The notes: generated by a model not told the origin, from the sequence alone. Positions 31,056 to 37,343 are shown, numbered from the stretch's first letter. The stretch is DNA of 37,343 nucleotides from Planctomycetaceae bacterium (GCA_020426505.1 JAGQPX010000006.1:1-37343); one strand, 5' to 3'. Numbers and translations: made by a program.

Positions 31056-32255
31056 TCACTTGCCCAGCGTCCGATTCAGCCGAGCGCGGTGGTATGCGAG
31101 GCGTTCGTCGCTCGTCATTCCAGCGAAGTTGGGCGTCTCATCTTCAGGCTTCCCTTTCGATTGTCTTCCTGGAGAGGTCGACACCGCTTGCGGCTTAGCG
31201 CCTGGCGGAAGACTCACGGTTGTTCCACTCCCCGCATAACTCATGACGTTCGTCTGCAGCGTGAGGTCCTCGTCGAGTGACCTCAGCGGGCGGATGTTGA
31301 GTTTCTCCAGCACCGCATGATAGGCCCGCACGGCTTCGACCGGATCGATGACGCCGTCCGCGATCAGACGCAGGAATTCGATGAAGGCGAGTTGGTTTTC
31401 GGCGTTGTTGATCTTGCGACCAAACAGAGCCGCGCGTGCCCCGTGCTTCTTCGCTTCCGACAGCAGCATGAATGCATCGAGGGTCGTGCCCGATGAGCCG
31501 CCGAGGACGCCGACGACCAGATGCGGGTCGTATGCGACGAGTTCCTCCATCGCCTCTGGTCCGTTGTAGGCGATCTTGAGGAATACCGGCCGCCCTGCAC
31601 TGGTCACCCCTGCGAGCGTGCGAGCGATCACATCGTTGATGAACTGCGGCATCTGCTCGGGGGCGACCGCGTCCGGCAGATTGGGATTGAACACCTCCAG
31701 AAAATGCCGGAACCCCTTCCGCTCGGCTTCAACACGGAACGCCTTGTACGCTTCGAGCGTGTTGAGGTCGAGTTGACGATCGTTGTTGAACGTCACCGAG
31801 AATAGTCCAAGGTCGACCCCCAGCGTGCGCTCGGCCTGTTCGCAGTCGATGTGCCCGCACTGAGCATGATCGAGCATGAGTGTGCGAAACGGTTGCGAAC
31901 CTTCGGTGGGGATGCTGCTCCCCCGCATGGCATGAATGTCGGAAGTGTCGTTCGCTCGGACCGCTGGAGTAATGGGCGATTGGTCAAACAGCCGTTCCTG
32001 CATTGCCAATTGCTCGGCCGTGCTGGCCGACATGAGCATGATGTCGACAATCCCCTGGCGCACGATCGACCGAATCTGTTCGCGAAACTCCTCCAACGTC
32101 CGAAATCGCTCGCTGCCGTCCGCCTGCCGCACAACGCCCGGCCCCGGCATGCCAAACGCCATATCCGCATCTTTCGCGTCGGCGATGATGAAGTCCCGAC
32201 ACCCCGACGTATCGGCATGGATGGAAGCGAGTTTTTGATCGAGCGATTTCTGCAT
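31056..32255 (-). CDS. Class I aldolase-like (DeoC/FbaB/LacD) TIM-barrel protein of the BMC operon
   Basis: This 399-residue protein has a TIM-barrel-like core. Residues about 210-290 include HFLEVFNPNLPDAV, then GRPVFLKIAYNGPEAMEE with a Lys positioned like the Schiff-base Lys of DeoC/FbaB/LacD class I aldolases. LVVGVLGGSSGTTLDAFMLL is a phosphate-binding Gly-rich loop, and GARAALFGRKINNAENQ closes the barrel. After about residue 340 a low-complexity Pro/Ser/Gly linker leads to a charged C-terminal helix (SDERLAYHRARLNRTLGK). The start at 32255 is an ATG; the longer frame begins with TTG at 32267. It is the last visible gene of the leftward BMC operon, 12 bases from the end of the broken doc gene. 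Substrate unknown: a sugar-phosphate or deoxyribose-phosphate aldolase fits the context. Confidence 0.75.
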   Translation of the reverse strand: MQKSLDQKLASIHADTSGCRDFIIADAKDADMAFGMPGPGVVRQADGSERFRTLEEFREQIRSIVRQGIVDIMLMSASTAEQLAMQERLFDQSPITPAVRANDTSDIHAMRGSSIPTEGSQPFRTLMLDHAQCGHIDCEQAERTLGVDLGLFSVTFNNDRQLDLNTLEAYKAFRVEAERKGFRHFLEVFNPNLPDAVAPEQMPQFINDVIARTLAGVTSAGRPVFLKIAYNGPEAMEELVAYDPHLVVGVLGGSSGTTLDAFMLLSEAKKHGARAALFGRKINNAENQLAFIEFLRLIADGVIDPVEAVRAYHAVLEKLNIRPLRSLDEDLTLQTNVMSYAGSGTTVSLPPGAKPQAVSTSPGRQSKGKPEDETPNFAGMTSDERLAYHRARLNRTLGK

Positions 32256-32267
32256 AGAGCATCTCAA

Positions 32268-32663
32268 CTATTGCGGCATGTCGACACAGTGTTTTCGAAA
32301 GAACGCTGTGATGTCCTGTTTGTTGGCATTCCCCTCAGCGACTTAGAGTACGAGTGACGCATATTCGTCCTCAGTTGCTGTCAGCCACAGTTCATTCAAT
32401 GTGAGGAACACATCAGCAGCGACTCGTTTGTTCCCGTCGACGAACGGATGATTCGTTGCGAGGTGAAACAGATAGGCAGCTGCCATCTCGTAGAGATCAC
32501 TGTGTACATATTCGCCGCCGAATCCCGCACGTGGCATGGCCAACGCCGATTGGAGCAGCCCCATGTCACGAAGACCGCCTGACCCGCCATAGCGTTGGAT
32601 CTGGTCTTGGTGAATTGCGATCACTTCATCAAGCGTCAGAAAGTCCGGTTCCAATGAGCTCAC
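32268..32663 (-). pseudogene. doc: Doc-type (Fic/Doc) toxin interrupted by one in-frame stop
   Basis: The frame starts at a GTG (32663) overlapping the antitoxin stop by four bases and encodes 106 residues: LTLDEVIAIHQDQIQRYGG, then LLQSALAMPRAGFGG, then the active motif HPFVDGNKRVA (His72, Asp76, Asn78, Arg80). It stops at TAA (32343-32345) after EYASLVL. Reading on in the same frame gives VAEGNANKQDITAFFRKH and six more residues before TAG (32268-32270). LVLxVAEGxxxKxxIxxFF is what intact Doc proteins show at this place, so the TAA replaces one codon of a 131-codon gene. Intact Doc phosphorylates EF-Tu and arrests translation. With the last helix lost, the toxin is probably inactive unless the stop is read through. 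Confidence 0.88.
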
Positions 32664-32887
32664 TCCGCCAGACGCTTGAGTGCGTTACTATTGCGGACGT
32701 TGGTCGACTCCAACGCTTGCTCAAACCTTGCCTTTCGATCTGCATCACCCTGCGGGGAGACGATCAGCGACTGCCCGTCAGTCGTGATGACGAGCGGCGT
32801 TGACTCATCAATGTTGAGCAGCTCAAGGATGGGCCGGTCAATGACCAGCGCAAGGCTGTTGCCGTGTTTACTGAGTGTTTTTGTCAT
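32660..32887 (-). CDS. AbrB/MazE-like antitoxin paired with Doc
   Basis: This 75-residue protein has a SpoVT/AbrB-type swapped-hairpin domain at its N-terminus (TKTLSKHGNSLALVIDRPIL, then LLNIDESTPLVITTDGQSLI), the usual DNA-binding half of such antitoxins. The C-terminal half (DADRKARFEQALESTNVRNS) would bind and neutralise Doc. It should bind the promoter of the pair and be degraded by a protease under stress. The ATG at 32887 follows AAAGG by eight to nine bases; the longer frame to 33076 is the shadow of the dehydrogenase gene. Stop and doc start overlap in GTGA, the standard coupling of toxin-antitoxin operons. Confidence 0.85.
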   Translation of the reverse strand: MTKTLSKHGNSLALVIDRPILELLNIDESTPLVITTDGQSLIVSPQGDADRKARFEQALESTNVRNSNALKRLAE

Positions 32888-32934
32888 GGAGCGGCCTTTC
32901 TGTTCCAACATTGTTCCAACGAACAAGATGGTTT

Positions 32935-33864
32935 CTAGCTCTGTAGCACTTTGTTGATCGTCTCCCGCAACACGTTGCCCGAGCGTTGCAAACCGGCGAG
33001 TTCCTTCGGCCAGAGATCGACTTCGATGTGCTGAAGGGCGCCGCCGCGTCCGACGATGGTTGGGACGCTGATGCACACGTCGTGCAGTCCGTAGGCACCG
33101 TTTTGTAGAGACGAGACCGGCAAGATGCGGCGTTGATCGAGAGCGACCGCGTGGATGACATCTGCAATACTCGCTCCAACAGCGAACCCTGCCCCGCCCT
33201 TCTTGCCGATCACCTCGGCTCCAGAGCCGCGTGTCTTCTTCTCGACTTCTGCGATGAGGCCCGGAGTAACGCCGGGGTACTTTTCGAGTGGCAAACCGGC
33301 GATCTGGGCGTTCGACCAGACCGGCACCATGCTGTCGCCGTGCTCTCCGTAGATGGTCACGTTCGTCTGCGACGGTCGTGTGCCGAGTTGCTGAGCCAGC
33401 ATGCTGCGGAGTCGAGTCGTGTCGAGCACCGTGCCGAGCCCAATGACCTGCTGCGGCGGAAGATCCAGTTCCTGCACCGCGAGATACGTCAGCACATCGA
33501 CCGGATTGGAGACCACGAACACGACCGCGTCCTTGCGATAGCCGTGTGTCTTGAGATCGGCAAGGATGCCCTTGAACAGACTTACGTTGCGATTGATCAG
33601 ATCGAGTCGACTCTCGTCCGGTTTGCGCCGCAGTCCGGCTGTGATGCAGATCACATCAGCATCGCAGGACAGCTCCGGTCCACCAGCAGTGAAGACCTGA
33701 TCGCTGGTGAGCGCAGCTCCATGCAAGAGGTCCAGCCGTTGTCCTTCGACCAAATCTTGATTGACGTCCACGAGTGCGATCTCGTTGACCACCCCTCCGT
33801 ACTGAAGTGAGAGAGCCGCACACGAACCAACGAGCCCGCCGCCGCCGATGATGGAAATCTTCAT
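32935..33864 (-). CDS. Lactate/malate-type dehydrogenase of the BMC operon
   Basis: This 309-residue NAD-dependent 2-hydroxyacid dehydrogenase has the Gly-rich loop GGGGLVGS (7-14), the NAD-ribose Asp33, and catalytic Asp148 and Arg151 (GTVLDTTRLR), with His175 (IYGEHGDS). The specificity loop AGLRRKPDESR has Arg80 where lactate dehydrogenases carry Gln and malate dehydrogenases Arg; Arg86 is the substrate-clamping Arg. In planctomycete fucose/rhamnose compartments a gene of this family is thought to recycle NADH made by the aldehyde dehydrogenase. It ends in a short basic tail without an obvious encapsulation helix. The aldolase gene precedes it, with an 82-base spacer carrying a short repeat. 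Confidence 0.9.
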   Translation of the reverse strand: MKISIIGGGGLVGSCAALSLQYGGVVNEIALVDVNQDLVEGQRLDLLHGAALTSDQVFTAGGPELSCDADVICITAGLRRKPDESRLDLINRNVSLFKGILADLKTHGYRKDAVVFVVSNPVDVLTYLAVQELDLPPQQVIGLGTVLDTTRLRSMLAQQLGTRPSQTNVTIYGEHGDSMVPVWSNAQIAGLPLEKYPGVTPGLIAEVEKKTRGSGAEVIGKKGGAGFAVGASIADVIHAVALDQRRILPVSSLQNGAYGLHDVCISVPTIVGRGGALQHIEVDLWPKELAGLQRSGNVLRETINKVLQS

Positions 33865-33865
33865 G

Positions 33866-33930
33866 ATGAGTTGAGTGTTGAGAGTCCAAAGTTGAGTGTT
33901 TTAAGCCCACTGGCGACGCCAGGTGGGTCA
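33866..33930. repeat. Direct GTTGAGTGTT repeat and GGCGTCGCC hairpin
   Basis: The spacer between the dehydrogenase and the aldolase gene has gttgagtgtt twice (33870-33879 and 33891-33900) and a hairpin cccactggc-gac-gccaggtggg (33906-33926) with one bulged base. It may be another degenerate spacer repeat or an intercistronic processing signal. Confidence 0.5.
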
Positions 33931-33946
33931 CGACGAACGGGTTGGC

Positions 33947-34843
33947 CTACTTGAGTGCCGCCAGGACCTGATCGGTGATCGCCTGCACGAGGGCCTCGGT
34001 ACTTGCACCATTGGTTCCATTCGTGGTGCCCGCACTTCCCTGTGACAGATACCCCGGGAACGTCGGTGCAGGCTCGAAGGCACGACTTTGCGGTTGTTGC
34101 ACCCCCGCTTCGCTGTACCCCTCGCGGAAGGCTGTGTTGCCGCAGAGGTCGCAGTTGTCGATGTGGAATCGCGGATCGTCGAAGCCCAGCTTCTGCTTGA
34201 GGTCGAGTAATTCGCGCGACTCTCGTTCGTTGAGATAGGTCACGCCGCCCAGTTGCTTGGACAGAATGAGTATCCGGCAATACGCATCCAGAATCTCCGT
34301 CTTCCAGTACGCCTCTTCAAGTGTCTTCCCAAAGCTCACCGTCCCGTGATTTGTGAGGATCATCGTGTTGGTCGCCTGAAGAAACGGTTTGACGGTGTCA
34401 GCGAACTTCTGCCCACCGGGCGTCTCATACGGAGCCAGCGGCACCTCACCCATGAAGACCTCGATCTCCGGCAGAATGCATTGCGGGATCGGTTCCCGCG
34501 TCACGGCGAATGCCGTCGCGTGTGGAGGGTGACAGTGCACGACCGATTTCACATCGTTCCGCTCCTTCATGATGGTCAGGTGCAGCAGAATCTCACTCGT
34601 CCGCTTCTTGGTGCCGGCCAGCTGATTCCCATCCAGGTCCACCATGCAGATGTCCTCAGGGGTCATGAAACCCTTACAGATCATCGTCGGCGAGCAAAGC
34701 ACTTCATTCTCGCCAATGCGATACGAGATGTTGCCATCATTCGCAGCTGCAAATCCCTTCGCATACACACGTCGACCGATCTCGACAATCCAGTCCTTGA
34801 TGTCTTTGGCTTCCTTGGTGTTGAACAACGGGTGATAATTCAT
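33947..34843 (-). CDS. Class II aldolase (fuculose-phosphate aldolase-like) with C-terminal encapsulation-type helix
   Basis: This 298-residue enzyme has the zinc site of class II sugar-phosphate aldolases: Glu84 as acid/base (RTSEILLHL), His103 and His105 (VVHCHPPH), and His166 (LTNHGTVSFG); the Asn-Asp-Gly-Asn-Ile-Ser phosphate loop is at 35-40. It should split L-fuculose-1-phosphate or L-rhamnulose-1-phosphate into DHAP and lactaldehyde. After the catalytic domain an extra part follows: a CDLC motif (IDNCDLCGNTAF), a Pro/Gln/Gly-rich linker, and a terminal amphipathic helix (STEALVQAITDQVLAALK) of the kind that targets enzymes into microcompartments. Start ATG 34843 has GAGAAG upstream. 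It supplies the aldehyde for the aldehyde dehydrogenase at 36444. Confidence 0.92.
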   Translation of the reverse strand: MNYHPLFNTKEAKDIKDWIVEIGRRVYAKGFAAANDGNISYRIGENEVLCSPTMICKGFMTPEDICMVDLDGNQLAGTKKRTSEILLHLTIMKERNDVKSVVHCHPPHATAFAVTREPIPQCILPEIEVFMGEVPLAPYETPGGQKFADTVKPFLQATNTMILTNHGTVSFGKTLEEAYWKTEILDAYCRILILSKQLGGVTYLNERESRELLDLKQKLGFDDPRFHIDNCDLCGNTAFREGYSEAGVQQPQSRAFEPAPTFPGYLSQGSAGTTNGTNGASTEALVQAITDQVLAALK

Positions 34844-34880
34844 GATCGTCTTCTCGGGTTAAGTTTGCGATTGTGTTATT

Positions 34881-34995
34881 GTCGAATGACGAAATCAGAA
34901 TGTCGAATGAAATCCAAAATCCGAATGACGAAAGCCATCTTCGGACTTCGGCATTCGAGCTTCTTTCGTCATTGGGTATTTCGAGTTCGTCATTT
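34881..34995. repeat. Imperfect inverted repeat, GAATGACGAA family, copy 2
   Basis: The left half has gtcgaatgacgaaatcag and ccgaatgacgaaag; the right half has ttctttcgtcatt and tcgagttcgtcattt. This is the same theme as 22964-23095. It fills the spacer between the first BMC-P gene and the aldolase and reaches the BMC-P stop codon (34990-34992), so the gene ends in the repeat. Confidence 0.75.
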
Positions 34996-35274
34996 CTCAA
35001 GATCAATGTGATCGAGCAGTGCCGCACAGTACGCATCGAGCGGCTTCTCTTCCGGGTAGAAGGGCGCAACTGCCTCGGCTCCTTCGCTGATGGCCACGAT
35101 CGATCCGTCGCCGCTGCCAAGTTCGTCGAAGGTGATGAACGGCTCGCCACGTCCCTGCGTGCGATCCCTCAGCCCCTGCTGATCAAACGGCACAACGATC
35201 CGCCACGTCGCCCCCGTTAGCGAGGGGTGACAGCGGGAGAGCGTCACTTTGCCGATGACTTCGCAGATTCGCAT
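34990..35274 (-). CDS. BMC-P shell vertex protein (EutN/CcmL family), second of two
   Basis: This 94-residue protein has the EutN/CcmL pentamer fold: RICEVIGKVTLSRCHPSLTG at the N-terminus, WRIVVPF, the acidic DELGSGDGSIVAISEG block typical of the family, and a short C-terminal extension with DAYCAALLDHIDLEK. Pentamers cap the twelve vertices of the microcompartment. The start at 35274 is the ATG directly before RICEVIGK; the longer frame to 35340 adds unrelated residues. Its stop codon lies within the inverted repeat at 34881-34995. It lies between the RpiB-like protein and the aldolase in the operon. Confidence 0.9.
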   Translation of the reverse strand: MRICEVIGKVTLSRCHPSLTGATWRIVVPFDQQGLRDRTQGRGEPFITFDELGSGDGSIVAISEGAEAVAPFYPEEKPLDAYCAALLDHIDLEK

Positions 35275-35300
35275 GGGATGTGGGAGACCGGAAATGGGGA

Positions 35301-36020
35301 CTAGGAAATGGTTTTCAACAGGTTTCGGAGCTCGAACCACGAACGGTCCGTTGGGTCAATGCACCAGACGTTGGCTCGGAGTTGGTTACGGACTCTGCGG
35401 ACATCACTCGCATCAGCGACCGCGACCGCCTTCACACGCTCATTCCGATTGGCGAGGCAGGCCGCACGATGTGTCTGTTCCGCAAGGATGACGACGGTGC
35501 CTGCATCCCCTCGACAAATGGTGCTGATCGCGAGGGACGCAGCATCATCAGGGCAACCGAGTGTTTCATGTTGCCATGACGACAAGGCATCTTCGGACAG
35601 TCGGTCAAGAGCGTCCGTGTGACGCACAACGATCAACAAGGGCGATGAGCCTGACGACAGTTTCTCGGTTGGCGCCGCTTTGTTTGAATTAGCATGCGAT
35701 GCAGCATTACTCCGAACGATCACGACGCCCCGCTCGCGAGCAGCGTCCAACGCAGCAGGAGTCACGATCGCGCGGTCCTTCACGACGATGAATTGTTGCC
35801 CCTTCATTTCCGCGAAAAGCACATCAGCTGTCACGACATTCGCCGCAATCACGGTTCCACCAGCGCTCGGCGTTGCCTCGCGGCTAACGGAATCCTCCAC
35901 GCGTCCTCCGCGACTCCGCGACTCCGCGTTGAAATCCTCGCGCGAACCGTTATCGACCGCGCCGAGCTGATTCAGCACGCCGGCGACAATCCGGTCGATG
36001 GTGGAGGAGTCGAGGTTCAT
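35301..36020 (-). CDS. RpiB-like protein with N-terminal encapsulation-type helix (BMC operon)
   Basis: This 239-residue protein starts with an amphipathic helix (LDSSTIDRIVAGVLNQLGA, residues 3-21) like microcompartment targeting peptides. Residues about 22-50 are a polar linker whose DNA is a tandem repeat (see 35886-35932). A first small domain (VIAANVVTADVLFAEMKGQQ, then IVTPAALDAARERGVVIVR) resembles the shell- or partner-binding domain seen in other BMC auxiliary proteins. The C-terminal half (LLIVVRHTDALDRL ... CLANRNERVKAVAVADASDV ... LRANVWCIDP) resembles the ribose-5-phosphate isomerase B/LacAB fold but lacks an obvious catalytic Cys in the usual place. A structural or scaffolding role, or an isomerase, are both possible. 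Confidence 0.75.
   Translation of the reverse strand: MNLDSSTIDRIVAGVLNQLGAVDNGSREDFNAESRSRGGRVEDSVSREATPSAGGTVIAANVVTADVLFAEMKGQQFIVVKDRAIVTPAALDAARERGVVIVRSNAASHANSNKAAPTEKLSSGSSPLLIVVRHTDALDRLSEDALSSWQHETLGCPDDAASLAISTICRGDAGTVVILAEQTHRAACLANRNERVKAVAVADASDVRRVRNQLRANVWCIDPTDRSWFELRNLLKTIS
35886..35932. repeat. Tandem CGCGGAGT repeat inside the RpiB-like gene
   Basis: On the coding (minus) strand this reads cgcggagt twice, then cgcggagga and cgcgtggagga. It encodes the Arg/Ser/Glu-rich linker AESRSRGGRVEDSVSRE between the N-terminal helix and the first domain. The repeat style matches spacer repeats of planctomycetes rather than coding DNA, yet the frame stays open through it. Confidence 0.7.
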
Positions 36021-36060
36021 TCGTGAGGGGCACGCATCTGTGATGCGTCGCTAATGGCTT

Positions 36061-36321
36061 TCATTGATTGTCCGGTTGGGCGATGACCATCCATCGCACA
36101 GGGGTGTTTCGCGTTCCCATAGCCTCGCCAACAGCTTTGCCGTCGGATGTGATGATGACCGTCTCGCCGACCCCGCTGCCCATGTTGTCGACTGCGATCA
36201 GTGGTTCGCCGTCATTCCCGCCATCCACCAGCAACGGCTGAACCACCAGCATCCGCCACCCATCGAGGGCCGTGTGCTTGATCGTGGCAGTCGTGGTGCC
36301 GATGACGCGTGCGAGGTTCAT
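36061..36321 (-). CDS. BMC-P shell vertex protein (EutN/CcmL family), first of two
   Basis: This 86-residue protein is a EutN/CcmL-fold pentamer subunit: NLARVIGTTTATIKHTALDG, WRMLVVQPLL, then AVDNMGSGVGETVIITSDGK, the most diagnostic block, and RWMVIAQPD at the C-terminus. It is shorter than the other BMC-P in the operon and lacks its C-terminal extension. The ATG at 36321 fits the family start; the longer frame adds eleven unrelated residues. Two BMC-P genes in one operon suggest more than one vertex type or hetero-pentamers. Confidence 0.9.
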   Translation of the reverse strand: MNLARVIGTTTATIKHTALDGWRMLVVQPLLVDGGNDGEPLIAVDNMGSGVGETVIITSDGKAVGEAMGTRNTPVRWMVIAQPDNQ

Positions 36322-36344
36322 GGGATCAGGAAAACTCCAATTCT

Positions 36345-36440
36345 CAAGTGTCAAATCTCAAACAAGTGACAAGTAACAATCATCAACTTTTGAGAGTTGA
36401 ACTTTGATATTTCCTTGAGATTTGTCATTTGCTGTTTGTC
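36345..36440. repeat. Inverted AAATCTCAA/TTGAGATTT spacer repeat
   Basis: The word aaatctcaa (36353-36361) pairs with ttgagattt (36415-36423), and caagtgacaag (36363-36373) with ttgtcatttg (36422-36431), giving an imperfect inverted repeat. It fills the gap between the aldehyde dehydrogenase and the first BMC-P gene. It is AT-rich compared with the genes. Confidence 0.55.
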
Positions 36441-36443
36441 TCT

Positions 36444-37343
36444 TCACACCACCCTTAGCTCATCCACCATCACGCAACGTCGTGATCGTGTGAACGTCAA
36501 CGGGTTGGTCACACCCTCTCCGGTCGGGGTTGCGACGCTGAAGGAGAGGTAGCCTTCGCCGCCGAGACCGAGACCGGCCATCGAGGGACCGTTCTTGACG
36601 AACAGGGTTGTGTTCATCAAGCGGCCCATCACCGTCATGTTGTGGACGTTGCGGGAGTGAATGATCCCGGTGTGACCGAAGCCGTGCTCGAACTCGTGGG
36701 CCAGTTCGATCGCGTGCATCGCATCACGGCAGCGCACGAACGGCACGAACGGCATCATCTGTTCCTCGGGGACGAATGGGTTGGACGTGTCGGTCTCTCC
36801 ATAGAGCACTTCTGTGCCCGGCGGGACTTGCACGCCGATTGTCTGAGCCAGCACGGCTGCGTCTTTGCCGACGAGGTCACGCTTGAGGATCGCATGTCCG
36901 CCCGGTTCCTTCGGCGGCGAGAAGGCTGCTCGCGTCAGGGCGTCGATCTGCTGCGGGTTCAAGCGGAAGCCGCCGTGTTGTCCCATCGCGTTCATCAGGC
37001 CGTCGAAGATGCTGTTGACTGCGAAGACCTCCTTCTCGCCGATACACAGCAGATTGTTGTCGTAGGCCGCTCCTGCGATGATCGATTTGGCCGCGTGCTC
37101 GATGTCGGCTGACTCGTCGACCACAACCGGCGGGTTGCCCGGACCGGCGACGATCGCCTTCTTGCCGCTGTTGAGAGCCGCCCGTGCGACAGCCGGTCCG
37201 CCGGTGACGCACAGGATGCGAACGCCTCGATGTTTGAAAATCTCGTCAGCCGACTCGATTGTCGGGTTGCCGATGATGGTCACGATGTTGTCGATGCCGA
37301 TGGCCGCCTTGAACGCCCGGTTGAAGGCTCGCACTCCCTCACA
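36444..37343 (-). CDS. CoA-acylating aldehyde dehydrogenase, PduP/EutE-like (partial, N-terminus off the edge)
   Basis: Three hundred codons minus the stop are visible, reading from the right edge without a start codon; residues before [11 protein letters not shown] are outside the window. The catalytic Cys lies in [13 protein letters not shown] (codon 37044-37046). The preceding [22 protein letters not shown] and the C-terminal [27 protein letters not shown] are diagnostic for the PduP/EutE group. It would convert lactaldehyde (or propionaldehyde) with CoA and NAD to the acyl-CoA inside the microcompartment. The usual N-terminal encapsulation helix, if present, would be off the edge. As the first gene of the visible operon it fits the fucose/rhamnose compartment type. 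Confidence 0.93.
   Translation of the reverse strand, partial: CEGVRAFNRAFKAAIGIDNIVTIIGNPTIESADEIFKHRGVRILCVTGGPAVARAALNSGKKAIVAGPGNPPVVVDESADIEHAAKSIIAGAAYDNNLLCIGEKEVFAVNSIFDGLMNAMGQHGGFRLNPQQIDALTRAAFSPPKEPGGHAILKRDLVGKDAAVLAQTIGVQVPPGTEVLYGETDTSNPFVPEEQMMPFVPFVRCRDAMHAIELAHEFEHGFGHTGIIHSRNVHNMTVMGRLMNTTLFVKNGPSMAGLGLGGEGYLSFSVATPTGEGVTNPLTFTRSRRCVMVDELRVV

Noticed and set aside
32888..33076. 63-codon N-terminal extension of the AbrB-like antitoxin
   Set aside because: It overlaps the end of the dehydrogenase gene in another frame and has no similarity to antitoxins; a good ribosome site precedes the ATG at 32887.
34253..35011. Plus-strand 252-residue frame over the class II aldolase
   Set aside because: Antisense to the aldolase and runs through the GAATGACGAA repeat; no coding character.
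36444..37343. Complete BMC locus within the window
   Set aside because: No BMC-H shell protein, PduL or acetate kinase reading frame was found; the locus continues beyond the right edge.

Overview
The window looks like the chromosome of a planctomycete (Planctomycetota, probably order Planctomycetales). Four things point there. A gene at 28858-29085 encodes the small basic protein restricted to Chlamydiae, Verrucomicrobia and Planctomycetes. The right end carries the leading part of the bacterial microcompartment (BMC) locus known from planctomycetes and verrucomicrobia for fucose/rhamnose breakdown. There is a secreted sulfatase, a GH3-family protein and a large FG-GAP/UnbV protein. The spacers are filled with degenerate inverted-repeat families of a kind I associate with planctomycete genomes. 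The DNA is moderately GC-rich, and many starts lack a clear Shine-Dalgarno, so start choices are partly based on protein alignment logic.

Layout. 1-3360: start codon of a leftward gene at the edge, then a rightward cassette of acyl carrier protein, ketoreductase (SDR), NeuD/PglD-like sugar O/N-acyltransferase and KAS III, which together could build a short 3-hydroxyacyl group and place it on an (amino)sugar. 3520-8240: leftward sulfatase, ERI-1-like exonuclease and membrane-anchored FG-GAP protein. 8600-13620: rightward GT-C-like membrane protein with TPRs, a seven-repeat Kelch propeller, and an ECF sigma factor with an adjacent membrane protein resembling an anti-sigma factor fused to a LolA-like domain. 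13900-19860: leftward saccharopine-dehydrogenase-like protein, then rightward orphan, vitamin-K-dependent gamma-carboxylase homologue, PhyH dioxygenase and cardiolipin synthase (the last three tightly packed). 19990-30890: housekeeping and regulation: prs, holA, an SGNH-like hydrolase, a Ser/Thr kinase, a zinc-ribbon-like small protein, a thermonuclease, a GAF-SpoIIE phosphatase, a metallophosphoesterase, the small basic protein and a GH3 protein.

31056-37343 (leftward) is the BMC operon: CoA-acylating aldehyde dehydrogenase (runs off the right edge), BMC-P vertex protein, an RpiB-like protein with an N-terminal encapsulation-type helix, a second BMC-P, class II (fuculose-phosphate-like) aldolase with a C-terminal encapsulation-type helix, lactate/malate-type dehydrogenase, an AbrB-Doc toxin-antitoxin pair, and a class I aldolase-like TIM barrel. 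The expected logic is that the aldolase releases lactaldehyde, the aldehyde dehydrogenase oxidises it to the acyl-CoA inside the shell, and a dehydrogenase recycles NADH. BMC-H shell protein, PduL and acetate kinase are not in the window and are presumably upstream.

Most notable observations: the Doc toxin is interrupted by a single in-frame TAA and the missing C-terminus is still legible downstream; two REPIN-like families (paired inverted hairpins about 100-118 bp long) occur; a tandem 8-mer intergenic-type repeat lies inside the linker of the RpiB-like BMC protein; and the ACP/SDR/acyltransferase/KAS III cassette is a compact candidate for glycan acylation. No tRNA, rRNA, CRISPR array, transposase or prophage gene was recognised.
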